Below are positions 45,426-54,302 of a DNA stretch of 64,000 nucleotides, piece by piece. The notes under the pieces were generated by a model. The model saw only the letters and a program-made list of their open reading frames with translations, ran no database searches and was not told the DNA's origin. Numbering within the stretch: the stretch's first letter is position 1; every line of letters begins with the position of its first letter. The stretch lies in NCBI GenBank assembly GCA_947452365.1, contig CANGCO010000003.1, positions 1 to 64,000 on the forward strand, given 5' to 3'. The DNA comes from Caulobacteraceae bacterium (GTDB lineage Bacteria; Pseudomonadota; Alphaproteobacteria; Caulobacterales; Caulobacteraceae). The position numbers and the translations under genes are program-made.

Positions 45426-45635
45426 CTAGGCGTCTAGGTCTTCGGCGAGGATGGCCATTTCGAACATGAATGAGCCGTCCTCGTCTTCGTCTTGATAGAT
45501 CAAGCCGATAAACTCATCTCCAATATAGACCTCGGCGGAGTCCTTTTGCTTTGGCCGGGCCTTGAGGCTGAGGGTGGCATTGGCAAAAGTGCGCTTGAGA
45601 TGGGCCTCAATGCGGGCCATGTCCTTGGCGTCCAC
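45426..45635 (-). CDS. DUF3126 family small protein
   Basis: A 69-residue protein from a GTG start placed 6 bases after AGGAGC. The family is confined mainly to alphaproteobacteria and lacks a known function. The core pattern is MARIEAHLKRTFANATLSLKA, followed by EVYIGDEFIGLIYQDEDEDGSFMFEMAIL. No membrane segment is visible. It follows cysE by 34 bases on the same strand, a neighbour pair seen in related genomes, so a link to cysteine synthesis is possible but untested. Confidence 0.85.
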   Translation of the reverse strand: MDAKDMARIEAHLKRTFANATLSLKARPKQKDSAEVYIGDEFIGLIYQDEDEDGSFMFEMAILAEDLDA

Positions 45636-45669
45636 GGGATAGCTCCTGAAAAAAAGTCCGATTACGGCC

Positions 45670-46500
45670 CTAGATCACATAGTCATAGACCGCGTCAGCA
45701 AGGGTATGATCCATGCTCTTAGCAGGCTGATCCCCGGTGGGGCAATTGACCAAACGCGCAGGCACACCCGCAGCCGTGCAATGCGGCGGCACCGGCTTGA
45801 GCACGACCGAGCCTGAGGCAATCTTGGCATAGTCACCGATCTGGATATTGCCCAGCACCTTGGCCCCTGCGCCAAGCAGCACGCCGCGGCCGATCTTGGG
45901 GTGACGGTCGCCGCGTTCAGCGCCGGTGCCGCCTAGCGTTACGCCATGCAGCATGGAGACGTCATCACCGATCACAGCGGTCTCGCCGATCACAATGCCT
46001 GTGCCATGGTCAAAAAACACGCCCGACCCGATCACGGCGCCGGGGTGAATATCGAGCTGGAATAATTCAGACACTCGGCTTTGCAAATAATAGGCAAGCG
46101 TCTCGCGGCCCCGGCCGTGCAGCCAATGGGCAATGCGATAGGTTTGCAGGGCCATAAAGCCCTTAAAGAACAAGAAGGGCTGGACATAGCCCTTGCAGGC
46201 AGCGTCGCGCTCAAACACGGCACGCAGATCGGCCTCGGCCTTTTCAACCAGGCTGGGATCAGCAGCATAGGCCTCTTCGGCGATTTCGCGCACGCTCATG
46301 GCGGGCAATTCCTGATCACCGAGCTTGCGGGCCAATTGATAAGATAGGGCGCAGCCCAGGCCATCATGCTTGAGCACGACCGCATTGACCAAGGAGGCCA
46401 TGGTCGGCTCGGCCTTGGCCAGATGGGCCGCTTCATTGCGCAGGGCGACCCAGACCGAGGTCACGGTTTGTGGCGATACGACTTCAAAGCGCTGTGACAT
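45670..46500 (-). CDS. cysE: Serine O-acetyltransferase
   Basis: About 276 residues. It makes O-acetylserine from serine and acetyl-CoA for cysteine synthesis. The N-terminal helical domain is followed by the left-handed beta-helix from about residue 150. FDHGTGIVIGETAVIGD and LHGVTLGGTGAERGDRHPKIG hold the catalytic Asp/His and substrate residues. The true start is the ATG at 46500, 7 bases after GGGAGA; the track's start adds 7 residues. The C-terminal tail, which binds CysK in other species, is somewhat longer than in E. coli and ends in DYVI. Confidence 0.94.
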   Translation of the reverse strand: MSQRFEVVSPQTVTSVWVALRNEAAHLAKAEPTMASLVNAVVLKHDGLGCALSYQLARKLGDQELPAMSVREIAEEAYAADPSLVEKAEADLRAVFERDAACKGYVQPFLFFKGFMALQTYRIAHWLHGRGRETLAYYLQSRVSELFQLDIHPGAVIGSGVFFDHGTGIVIGETAVIGDDVSMLHGVTLGGTGAERGDRHPKIGRGVLLGAGAKVLGNIQIGDYAKIASGSVVLKPVPPHCTAAGVPARLVNCPTGDQPAKSMDHTLADAVYDYVI

Positions 46501-46528
46501 GACGCTGTCTCCCAAGTCCAATAGGTCG

Positions 46529-47167
46529 CTAGTCTAGCATAAGTTGGGCCAGATCGCTCATAATCTCACCTTCGCGCGCCATATGATAGGCCCGCAAAAG
46601 CAGGGTCTGGGTGATCAGGTCACGCATATGTCCTGACATGGCTAAGCTCAAGGCTTGTTTAAAGGGCACTCTTGCCAGGGTAATGTCTTCGGTATCGTCG
46701 GGCTCCAGCCCCACTGGGCTAAGGGCTGTAGCAATATAGCCAATGCCGCTTTCGTCCGTAATCGAATTGGACACATCAAAGGCCAGCACTTTTTGCCAAT
46801 GCGCCGCCGCCAGCCCCGCCTCCTCGGCCAGTTCGCGCTTGGCCGAGATCAAGGGATCGATATCGAGCGGCCCGCCACCTTCAGGCACCTCCCAAGAATA
46901 GGCTTGCAAGGGAAAGCGATGCTGGCCAACCAGGGTAATGGTGCCATCGGCATGCAGGGGCAATATGCCTATGGCCAAGTTCTTCATGCCGACCAAGCCA
47001 TAGAGGGCGGGCTTACCCGTCGGGGCCACGGCGTCAAATTCGCGCACCGTGATCCAGGGATTGTCATAAATCGGGCGAACCGCGACCCTTTGCCAAGGCC
47101 TGCCCTTGGCGGCCATCCAGTCGGGCTTTGAGGTCATTTCGGTCTCTGAGGTCGCGGCCTTGGCCAT
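46529..47167 (-). CDS. NUDIX hydrolase (ADP-ribose pyrophosphatase-like)
   Basis: About 212 residues from the ATG at 47167; starts at 47137 and 47116 are also possible, and the track start overlaps the divergent nitroreductase. The NUDIX box appears as EVPEGGGPLDIDPLISAKRELAEEAG. The final REL-x-EEAG part is intact, while the upstream Glu of the consensus is replaced by Ile. That variation is common in the ADP-ribose pyrophosphatase-like clade. The VGQHRFPLQAYSWEVPEG lead-in supports that clade. Substrate is probably a nucleoside diphosphate linked to another moiety. Confidence 0.85.
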   Translation of the reverse strand: MAKAATSETEMTSKPDWMAAKGRPWQRVAVRPIYDNPWITVREFDAVAPTGKPALYGLVGMKNLAIGILPLHADGTITLVGQHRFPLQAYSWEVPEGGGPLDIDPLISAKRELAEEAGLAAAHWQKVLAFDVSNSITDESGIGYIATALSPVGLEPDDTEDITLARVPFKQALSLAMSGHMRDLITQTLLLRAYHMAREGEIMSDLAQLMLD

Positions 47168-47216
47168 TGTTGAAACACGCAGATGCTTATACTTAAGGCT
47201 CACGCGCCCGCTTGTC

Positions 47217-47849
47217 ATGAAAGTCTTGCCCATGTCGCTCAATCTGCCGCCCGAGCCCGAATTTGGCCAAGCTATTGACCTTGTTGAGCGCCAGCAGGGG
47301 GTTTTGAACTTTCTGGCGACCCGGCGCTCGGCCTCGGCCCTCGCCCTGACCGAGCCTGGCCCGGACGCGGCGCAACTCACCGATCTCTTGCGCCTCGCCG
47401 CGCGGGTCAGCGATCATGGCAAGCTATTTCCTTGGCGCTTCATTGTATTACAAGGCAAGGCCAAGGCTAGGTTTGCCGAAGGTTTGCACGATATTGCCAA
47501 GACCCGGTCCGATGCGGAGAAGGCACAGACGGCCCTAGGCAAGCTGATCAATCCGCCGCTTGCCGTGGCCGTCATTTCTAGCCCAAAGCCTGGCAATATC
47601 GCCGAATGGGAACAGGTCTTGTCGGCCGGCGCGGTCTGCGCCAGCCTGGTCAATGCCGCCAGTGCCGCGGGCTTTGGTGCAAACTGGATCACCGACTGGT
47701 ATGCCTATAACGCGGCTGCGACCACCTTACTGGGTCTGGATGCGGGCGAGCGGGTGGCGGGCTATATCTATATCGGCACGGCCAAGGACGCCCCGCTTGA
47801 GCGGGCCCGACCAAACCTCGACGGCCTGACCACGGTCTGGGGCAGCTAG
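47217..47849 (+). CDS. Nitroreductase family protein
   Basis: About 210 residues from the ATG at 47217, with 47232 as an alternative; neither has a clear ribosome site and the mRNA may be leaderless. FMN contacts are in TRRSASALAL near residue 30 and DHGKLFPWRFIVLQG near residue 70. GFGANWITDWYAYN near residue 145 and AGYIYIGTAKDAP follow. It resembles the YdjA-type nitroreductases. It diverges from the NUDIX gene, and its TAG shares CTAG with the convergent DJ-1/PfpI gene. Confidence 0.88.
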   Translation: MKVLPMSLNLPPEPEFGQAIDLVERQQGVLNFLATRRSASALALTEPGPDAAQLTDLLRLAARVSDHGKLFPWRFIVLQGKAKARFAEGLHDIAKTRSDAEKAQTALGKLINPPLAVAVISSPKPGNIAEWEQVLSAGAVCASLVNAASAAGFGANWITDWYAYNAAATTLLGLDAGERVAGYIYIGTAKDAPLERARPNLDGLTTVWGS

Positions 47850-48538
47850 GGTTTCATGGCCTCGGCCACGGCGCGGACAGCCGCCCGCCGTGCGGGCATG
47901 GACTTGTCGAGATTGGCCTGCACCTGGGCCAGTATATGTGCTGGGGCCAGATCAGGGCGCCCTGCATTAAACGGCGGGGCTGGGGCATATTCGAGCACCA
48001 GTTGAATGCCTTGGGCCGCGTCTGCGCCCACCACCTCAGCAACCACGGTCAGGGCAAAATCGATCCCGGCCGTGACGCCGCCGCCGGTAATAATATGGCC
48101 ATCGCGCACCACTCGGCCCTCATCGGCAATCGCGCCAAAGGCACCGAGCATGTCACGCCAGGCCCAGTGACAGGCCGCCCGCCTGCCCTTGAGCAGGCCG
48201 CAAGCGCCCAGCGCCAGCGAGCCATTACACACTGAGGTGACAAACCGCGCGCCCTTGGCCAGCCGCGTGACCTGGCCAATAAATTCAGGGTCGGCCATGG
48301 CCTCGGTGACGCCATAGCCGCCCGGCACACAGATCATGTCGCAGGCTTCTATATCAGCCAATTTGTGCAGGCTGGAAAACGCGATCCCGCCCTCGGTCTT
48401 GACCGAGCCGCCGGTCGCGCTGGCTAGGCTGATCTTGGCCCCGGGCATGCGGCTAAAGACCTGATGCGGCCCGGTGAAATCGAGCTGGGTCAGGTTGGCA
48501 AACAGGGCAAAGACAATATGAAAGCTCTGGTCGGTCAC
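47846..48538 (-). CDS. DJ-1/PfpI family protein (isonitrile hydratase-like)
   Basis: About 230 residues. The GTG at 48538, preceded by TTTGGAG, is the preferred start (VTDQSFHIVFALF). The nucleophile Cys is in TSVCNGSLALGACGLL near residue 107, followed by the His of RRAACHW. QLDFTGPHQVFSRM is typical of the isonitrile hydratase and transcriptional-regulator-like branch. No DNA-binding domain is fused. Substrate is unknown. The stop overlaps the nitroreductase stop through CTAG. Confidence 0.86.
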   Translation of the reverse strand: MTDQSFHIVFALFANLTQLDFTGPHQVFSRMPGAKISLASATGGSVKTEGGIAFSSLHKLADIEACDMICVPGGYGVTEAMADPEFIGQVTRLAKGARFVTSVCNGSLALGACGLLKGRRAACHWAWRDMLGAFGAIADEGRVVRDGHIITGGGVTAGIDFALTVVAEVVGADAAQGIQLVLEYAPAPPFNAGRPDLAPAHILAQVQANLDKSMPARRAAVRAVAEAMKP

Positions 48539-48679
48539 GATCGGGCTCCAAAAGAATTCACGCCCACTTAAACCCAAGGCCGCATTTCTGCCAAGCGCTT
48601 GACCTTTGGGGGGCTAGTCCGCCAAATGCGCGCCTGTTCGCCTGACCCCATCAGGCCAAGTCTATAATAAGGCCACACC

Positions 48680-49483
48680 ATGACCCTTTCCGCTGCGCGC
48701 AAGACCATTTTCATTAGCGGCGGAGCCAGCGGTATTGGCCTGGCCACGGCCAAGCTTTTCGCCTCAAAGGGCTGGTTTGTCGGTCTGGGCGATATTGACC
48801 AGGCGGGCCTTGCCGCCGCGGTCAGTGCCCTGGGCACAGACAATGCCATGGGCGTGGCCCTGGATGTGCGCCACCCCGCCGACTGGACCTCGGCCCTTGG
48901 CGCCTTCGAAAAGGCCACAAACGGGCGGCTAGATGCCTTGATGAACAATGCCGGCATTGCCCGTTATGGCTGGTTTGAAGACATTGCCGCGGACGAGGCC
49001 AATCTCGAGATCGATATCAATATTAAGGGCGTGATTAATGGCGCCTATGCCAGCCTCGAAGCCCTGAAACGCACGCCCGGCTCGACCCTGATCAATGTCT
49101 CGTCCTGCGCTGGGCTTTATGGCGCGTCCAAGCTGGCCGTCTATGCCGCGACCAAATTTGCCGTGCGCGGCCTATCTGAGTCCCTAGACATCGAGTTCTC
49201 GCGCCTTGGGGTCAAGGTGCGCTGCATCATGCCCTGGTTTGTCGAGACACCGATCCTTGATGCCGGGGCACGTGGGACCAATAAGGCGATCCGCGACGTG
49301 CTCAAGGGCGCAAACTTCCCCGTCTATACGGTCGAGGAAGCCGCCCAAGTGGTCTGGGGCAGCCTAGAGGCCCCAGGCCTGCATCATCTGGTCGGCAAAC
49401 GCGCCAAGGACCTGCGCTTTGCCGCCCGCTTCTTCCCGAACGGGATCAGGAAACAGATGAAGGCTGGGCTGGCGGGGTCTTGA
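48680..49483 (+). CDS. SDR family oxidoreductase
   Basis: A 267-residue classical short-chain dehydrogenase. The Rossmann motif SGGASGIGLATAK is near residue 11, NNAG near 88, a catalytic Ser in NVSSCAGLY near 141, and YAATK near 155. LGDIDQAG after beta-2 contains the Asp that favours NAD(H). The gene overlaps the convergent cell-wall hydrolase by 38 bases at their 3' ends, which is unusual for this window, where convergent pairs overlap by 4 bases at most. Confidence 0.9.
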   Translation: MTLSAARKTIFISGGASGIGLATAKLFASKGWFVGLGDIDQAGLAAAVSALGTDNAMGVALDVRHPADWTSALGAFEKATNGRLDALMNNAGIARYGWFEDIAADEANLEIDINIKGVINGAYASLEALKRTPGSTLINVSSCAGLYGASKLAVYAATKFAVRGLSESLDIEFSRLGVKVRCIMPWFVETPILDAGARGTNKAIRDVLKGANFPVYTVEEAAQVVWGSLEAPGLHHLVGKRAKDLRFAARFFPNGIRKQMKAGLAGS

Positions 49484-50513
49484 TGATTGCCTGAGACGTC
49501 TCGGTAGGCTTGATGACCGAGACGGCGGGCTGGGCAGGATCCTGGACCGCCGACTTGACCGCCTTGGGCTCGGCAGGCACAGGCTCGGCCATTGGCGGCA
49601 CCAGGCTGGCATAGACCGGCTTGGTTGCCAGATCGATCGCGGACGGGGCGTCATCGATCTGATCAGGCTGAACATGCGCTCGCCCGCTAAAGCGATAAAA
49701 CACATGCAGGCCGATCTGGGCCACTTGTAGCAGGCTTCCGCCCCATTCTGGCGCCACATGGGTGGTGTGGAAATGGGTGGCATTGCCAATACTGGTCATG
49801 ACCGCGCCGTCCAGCGCTCTTGCCGCTACGCGTTCGGCGCGGTGCCAAGCGATTGGGTCTCTGCGCGCGTTTTGCGAGCCGTCACAGGCAAAGCTGAACT
49901 GGCAGGACTGGCCCGTTTGCGTACGCTGAAACACAACACCGCAGATGGTCTTGGGGAAGGCCGGATGGCGCACACGGTTTAGAACCACTTGTGCGACGGC
50001 AGCCTGGCCTGAAGGGGTCTCGCCCCGAGCCTCATAATAGACCGCGCGGGTCAGACAATCGAGATCGCGTGCATCGCGAAGCGCGTCAGACTGCTGCAGG
50101 GGATAGGGCCGCGCGGCGACGGCTGGGGCATAATTGGCCTGCAAGGCGAGGTGGCGCACTTCCAGCCTGCCGGTGGCAACCCCGTCAATATTGGCGCGCC
50201 GCTCTAGCCGGGCGCTGAGGACGGCGGTTTGCAGGTCGCGGCGCGTGGCGCTCGGGACAAAGCCTGTATCGTGGCGCAGGGCCATTTGCAGGACCGAGCC
50301 GGTGGAAGTTTTTACGCCCGCACGCAAGGCCTGATCGGAAAATCCGCCCGATGCCGCGCCGGCAAGGCGCTCTATCCTGGCATGGGTGGAGACGGCATGG
50401 GCCATGCCTCCGGCCAGATAGCTTGCACCAAGCGCCAATCCAACCACTGATCCCAAAGAAGCAGCGACGATTAGCGCGCGCGAATCCGCACGAGCTCCAG
50501 TAACAAACGTCAA
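49446..50513 (-). CDS. Cell wall hydrolase, SleB-like
   Basis: A 355-residue protein. A single N-terminal TM near residues 14-36 (IVAASLGSVVGLALGASYLAGGM) is followed by a linker of about 100 residues. The SleB hydrolase domain covers about 145-265: LDCLTRAVYYEARGETPSGQAAVAQVVLNRV with the catalytic Glu, then CQFSFACDG and THFHTTHVAPEW. The C-terminal 90 residues are Pro- and Ala-rich. It would cut peptidoglycan in the periplasm. The start is a TTG, since no ATG precedes the TM segment. It diverges from uvrB. Confidence 0.87.
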   Translation of the reverse strand: MTFVTGARADSRALIVAASLGSVVGLALGASYLAGGMAHAVSTHARIERLAGAASGGFSDQALRAGVKTSTGSVLQMALRHDTGFVPSATRRDLQTAVLSARLERRANIDGVATGRLEVRHLALQANYAPAVAARPYPLQQSDALRDARDLDCLTRAVYYEARGETPSGQAAVAQVVLNRVRHPAFPKTICGVVFQRTQTGQSCQFSFACDGSQNARRDPIAWHRAERVAARALDGAVMTSIGNATHFHTTHVAPEWGGSLLQVAQIGLHVFYRFSGRAHVQPDQIDDAPSAIDLATKPVYASLVPPMAEPVPAEPKAVKSAVQDPAQPAVSVIKPTETSQAIIKTPPAQPSSVS

Positions 50514-50822
50514 AACGATCGTGTCCTATATGGCGAGAGCCAATGCGCTCTCCTTGGTAGTCATTCTCAGGCCCGAATATTCTACTCTAGAACCTAAAAA
50601 CGGCGGATTAACCGGGTCACGAGATGGTTAAGTTCCGACTGAGCCAATGTCTATGTCGAGTCGGGATGGGATTGACAAGCTTTTTCGCAGCTTATGGTTA
50701 ATGCAAATTAATCAAGATTGTTGCAAAAGCAGGCCTGCCATTTGATTAAAAAGGCGTTTTTGCGGGATATTGAAATCTCTGGCCCACTGGTTTTTTTAGC
50801 CTCAAGGCCCTAGGTTAAGCCC
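50514..50822. other. 309-base AT-rich region between the SleB-like gene and uvrB
   Basis: I find no gene here. Possible uvrB promoter pieces are TTGACA at 50672-50677 with a weak -10 near 50693, and TTGCAA at 50721-50726 with GATTAA after 17 bases. I see no GTTC-N7-GTTC LexA box of the alphaproteobacterial type. TTAA-TGCAAA-TTAA occurs near 50697, one base short of CtrA spacing. Confidence 0.4.
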
Positions 50823-52985
50823 ATGAGCCGGTCGGAAAATACCCATCAAGGGCCCCTAGGCGTCGAGGAAGCCTCGGCGCGCTTCGTCCATGATTCGGCC
50901 AGTGCCCAGGCGCTTTGGATGCCGCACAGACCTTCACGGCCGCAAAAATCAGAGGGCGGGCGAAGGTTCAATCTGGTCAGTGAATACAGCCCTGCCGGCG
51001 ACCAACCGACCGCCATTGCCGAACTGTGCGAGGGTCTTCAGCGCGGCGAAAGCGACCAGGTCCTGCTCGGTGTGACCGGTTCTGGCAAGACCTTTACCAT
51101 GGCCAAGATCATTGAGCAGACCCAGCGCCCTGCCCTAATCTTGGCCCCCAACAAGACCCTAGCGGCCCAGCTCTATAGCGAATTTAAGAGCTTTTTCCCC
51201 GATAATGCGGTGGAATATTTCGTCAGCTATTACGACTATTACCAGCCCGAAGCCTATGTGCCTCGGACCGACACCTATATCGAAAAAGACTCCTCGATAA
51301 ACGAACAGATTGACCGGATGCGCCATGCCGCAACCCGCTCTGTATTGGAACGCGATGATGTCATCGTGGTCGCCTCGGTCAGCTGCATCTATGGCATTGG
51401 CTCGGTTGAGACCTATACGGCCATGACCTTTACCCTGCAGGTCGGTGACCGGATCGAGGATCGTAAGCTGATGGCCGATCTGGTCGCCCAGCAATATAAG
51501 CGCAATGATCAGGCCTTTGAGCGCGGCACCTTCCGCCGCCGCGGCGATGTGATCGAAATCTTCCCCGCCCACTATGAAGACCGGGCCTGGCGCGTCAGCC
51601 TGTTTGGCGACGAGGTCGAGGCGATCAGCGAGTTTGACCCCCTAACCGGCAAAAAGACCGCCGACCTGCCCCAGATCAAGATCTATGCCAATAGCCACTA
51701 TGTGACCCCGCGCCCGACCCTGAAACAGGCCATGGTCTCGATCAAGGAAGAGCTCAAGGTCCGTCTGGAATGGATGCATGCCAATGGCAAACTGCTCGAG
51801 GCCCAACGCCTAGAACAGCGCACCACATTTGATCTGGAAATGATGGAGACCACCGGCTCCTGCGCCGGGATCGAGAACTATTCGCGCTATCTGACCGGCC
51901 GCAGGCCCGGCGAACCACCGCCAACCTTTTTCGAATACATTCCCGACAATGCCTTGCTGTTCACCGATGAGTGTCACGTCACCGTGTCCCAGATCGGGGC
52001 CATGTATAAGGGCGACTATAGCCGCAAGTTTACGCTAGCCGATTACGGCTTTCGCCTGCCGTCCTGTCTGGATAATCGCCCCCTGAAATTTGAGGAATGG
52101 GACGCCATGCGCCCCCAGACCGTGCATGTCTCGGCAACGCCCGCGCGCTGGGAGCTGGAACGGACCGGCGGGGTGTTTGTTGAACAGGTGATCCGCCCGA
52201 CCGGTCTGATCGATCCGCCTGTCGAGGTGCGGCCCGTGACCAAGGACGGGGCCAGCCAGGTCGATGATGTCATTGATGAGTGCCGCAAATGCGCCATGCT
52301 CGGCCAACGCGTCCTTGTGACCGTCTTGACCAAGAAGATGGCCGAGGACCTCAGCGAGTACATGCATGAGCAGGGCCTGCGGGTGCGCTATATGCATTCC
52401 GATGTCGACACAATGGAGCGGATCGAGATCATCCGCGATCTTAGGCTTGGGGCCTATGATGTTTTGGTCGGGATTAATCTGTTGCGCGAAGGCCTCGATA
52501 TTCCCGAATGTGGTCTGGTCGCTATTCTAGACGCCGATAAGGAAGGCTTTTTGCGCTCCGAAACCAGCCTGATCCAGACCATTGGCCGGGCCGCGCGCAA
52601 TATTGATGGCCGGGTCATACTCTATGCTGACCGGATCACCGGCTCGATGGAGCGGGCCATGGCCGAAACCAGCCGCCGGCGGGAAAAGCAGAACGCCTAT
52701 AATATCGAACATGGCATTACGCCCGAAAGCGTCCGCCGCGACATCAAGGATATTCTCAACAGCCCCTATGAGCGCGGCGATCGGGTGACAATCCCCGCTG
52801 GGGTCTCGGAAGACTCCAAGCCATTCTTGGGATCAAATTTCCAGACCACCCTCAAGGACTTGGAAACCAAGATGCGGGCCGCCGCCGCCGATCTGGAGTT
52901 TGAGACCGCCGCACGGATGCGCGACGAGATTAAGCGTTTGAAACTGATGGAACTGGATTTTGCCAAGGATCAATTGGGCGGATAG
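50823..52985 (+). CDS. uvrB: Excinuclease ABC subunit B
   Basis: A 720-residue helicase-like subunit of nucleotide excision repair, which loads on damage with UvrA and then recruits UvrC. Walker A is [12 protein letters not shown] near residue 82. The beta-hairpin [21 protein letters not shown] wedges DNA strands. Helicase motifs include TDECHVT (DEAD-like) and QTIGRAARN. The UVR domain at the C terminus ([17 protein letters not shown]) binds UvrC. The N terminus is about 45 residues longer than in E. coli. There is no clear LexA box upstream. Confidence 0.97.
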   Translation: MSRSENTHQGPLGVEEASARFVHDSASAQALWMPHRPSRPQKSEGGRRFNLVSEYSPAGDQPTAIAELCEGLQRGESDQVLLGVTGSGKTFTMAKIIEQTQRPALILAPNKTLAAQLYSEFKSFFPDNAVEYFVSYYDYYQPEAYVPRTDTYIEKDSSINEQIDRMRHAATRSVLERDDVIVVASVSCIYGIGSVETYTAMTFTLQVGDRIEDRKLMADLVAQQYKRNDQAFERGTFRRRGDVIEIFPAHYEDRAWRVSLFGDEVEAISEFDPLTGKKTADLPQIKIYANSHYVTPRPTLKQAMVSIKEELKVRLEWMHANGKLLEAQRLEQRTTFDLEMMETTGSCAGIENYSRYLTGRRPGEPPPTFFEYIPDNALLFTDECHVTVSQIGAMYKGDYSRKFTLADYGFRLPSCLDNRPLKFEEWDAMRPQTVHVSATPARWELERTGGVFVEQVIRPTGLIDPPVEVRPVTKDGASQVDDVIDECRKCAMLGQRVLVTVLTKKMAEDLSEYMHEQGLRVRYMHSDVDTMERIEIIRDLRLGAYDVLVGINLLREGLDIPECGLVAILDADKEGFLRSETSLIQTIGRAARNIDGRVILYADRITGSMERAMAETSRRREKQNAYNIEHGITPESVRRDIKDILNSPYERGDRVTIPAGVSEDSKPFLGSNFQTTLKDLETKMRAAAADLEFETAARMRDEIKRLKLMELDFAKDQLGG

Positions 52986-53035
52986 GCTGTTGATATCGGA
53001 TCGGACCCTACCGCAAGCGCTTGGTCGCAATGGCC

Positions 53036-54157
53036 CTACCAGGTCATTTCCGTAGACGTTCCGCTAAAGGATAGGTTGTCGTCAAAATCGGAAAAAATCC
53101 GCAAGATCTCGGCCGCGGCAATGACCGGCTCTTTTCCGACCGGGAATCTAAAACCCCAATAGCTTATGATATGGCTGACGACACCCAGCCTTTCACCAAG
53201 CTCCTTAAACATGGACGGCGCCGTTAGCAAAAACTGTCGAAACGCTTGGGGCTCATTGTTTGAGGTCAGCCCAGCATAAGCGTCGTCATAGCGCTTCAAG
53301 GTCTCCTCAATATCACCGATCGTTTTAACAATATTGCGCGCCAAAGAGGCCCGAACCTTAACCAGATTGTCCCGGGTCTCATTGTCCATCGGTCCAGCCG
53401 GTTGATACTTAATCATCTGCTTCATAGCAGAATTAACCTTAGGTATTGAAGAAAAATGACACCATTTATAGTATAGGAATCCGCGCCAACAAAACAAACC
53501 TTCCGAAAATTCAGACGGCTTCATTTGAAGATTAATTCGCAATGGATCTAGGTCTTCATCCGCCGTGCTTGATAAGATCTTTGAAACCAACTTATTTGAT
53601 TTAGAAAAATTTCCGCCGCCAGCACCAAAGGATTTTGACACGAGCGCATTCACTTCTCGCGCGACAAAATTGTGCATGCGTTCAACATCAGCCTTGGAAA
53701 TTTCAAAATAGCAATCGGCCGGATAGATCCCAAATCGCTTCATTTGTTCCCGAAGCAAAAAAGGGTCGAGGGACGGCGTTGCATCCAATAGATCTAGGAC
53801 CGCTCGATCTCTATTATCACCGGTAAAAGAAACGCCAAAAGTACTTTGAGCGATGGCCTCAAAATTCTTCTGATTTATGAAAACATACCGGCCGCCCAAT
53901 TTTAAATCTTTACTATCAATCGGAACTAAAATCTTGGTTCCAGTTGATCTTTCATCACCAAATAAATCCATCTCATTAATTCTAAGCGTATGTTTAATAA
54001 TTATAGTTTTATTCAATATATTACTGTTGAAAAACGGCTTCGCGCTGTATTCAGGATCGGTGCGATTCTTATTCCAGATGGCAACAAGATTAAGCACCCG
54101 TGATGTCGACGCGGCATCCTGTAAGGCTAAAAGATTTCTAACAGCGCGGTCGCTCAC
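53036..54157 (-). CDS. Orphan hypothetical protein, AT-rich gene
   Basis: A 373-residue protein I do not recognise. It starts with GTG 8 bases after GAGG. It is soluble by eye, with no signal or TM segment, and has lysine- and asparagine-rich stretches (NSNILNKTIIIKHTLRINEM). The central segment FISKADVERMHNFVAREV looks helical and the C-terminal third has FGVSF- and FRFPVGKEP-like strands. Base composition is far lower in GC than neighbours, especially 53400-54300 and the 145 bases upstream. This suggests acquisition from elsewhere. It lies between convergent uvrB and a thiolase. Function, including any defence role, is open. Confidence 0.7.
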   Translation of the reverse strand: MSDRAVRNLLALQDAASTSRVLNLVAIWNKNRTDPEYSAKPFFNSNILNKTIIIKHTLRINEMDLFGDERSTGTKILVPIDSKDLKLGGRYVFINQKNFEAIAQSTFGVSFTGDNRDRAVLDLLDATPSLDPFLLREQMKRFGIYPADCYFEISKADVERMHNFVAREVNALVSKSFGAGGGNFSKSNKLVSKILSSTADEDLDPLRINLQMKPSEFSEGLFCWRGFLYYKWCHFSSIPKVNSAMKQMIKYQPAGPMDNETRDNLVKVRASLARNIVKTIGDIEETLKRYDDAYAGLTSNNEPQAFRQFLLTAPSMFKELGERLGVVSHIISYWGFRFPVGKEPVIAAAEILRIFSDFDDNLSFSGTSTEMTW

Positions 54158-54302
54158 AATGGACCTCAGGTCGGTTAATTCCCAACGGATGAGCTGAGCT
54201 TAACACCTGAAACTTACCCAAACAATAATGCTGTAAAAGTAGGAATTTAGTAATATTAAATACCTAAATTTATCCCAAATGGAAACTCTTTATCTAACAA
54301 TA

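Noticed and set aside
50690-50715. CtrA site upstream of uvrB (TTAA-TGCAAA-TTAA)
   Set aside because: The spacing is 6 bases, not the 7 required by the CtrA consensus.
50514-50822. LexA (SOS) box before uvrB
   Set aside because: No GTTC-N7-GTTC pair was found on either strand. SOS control of uvrB cannot be claimed from this sequence.
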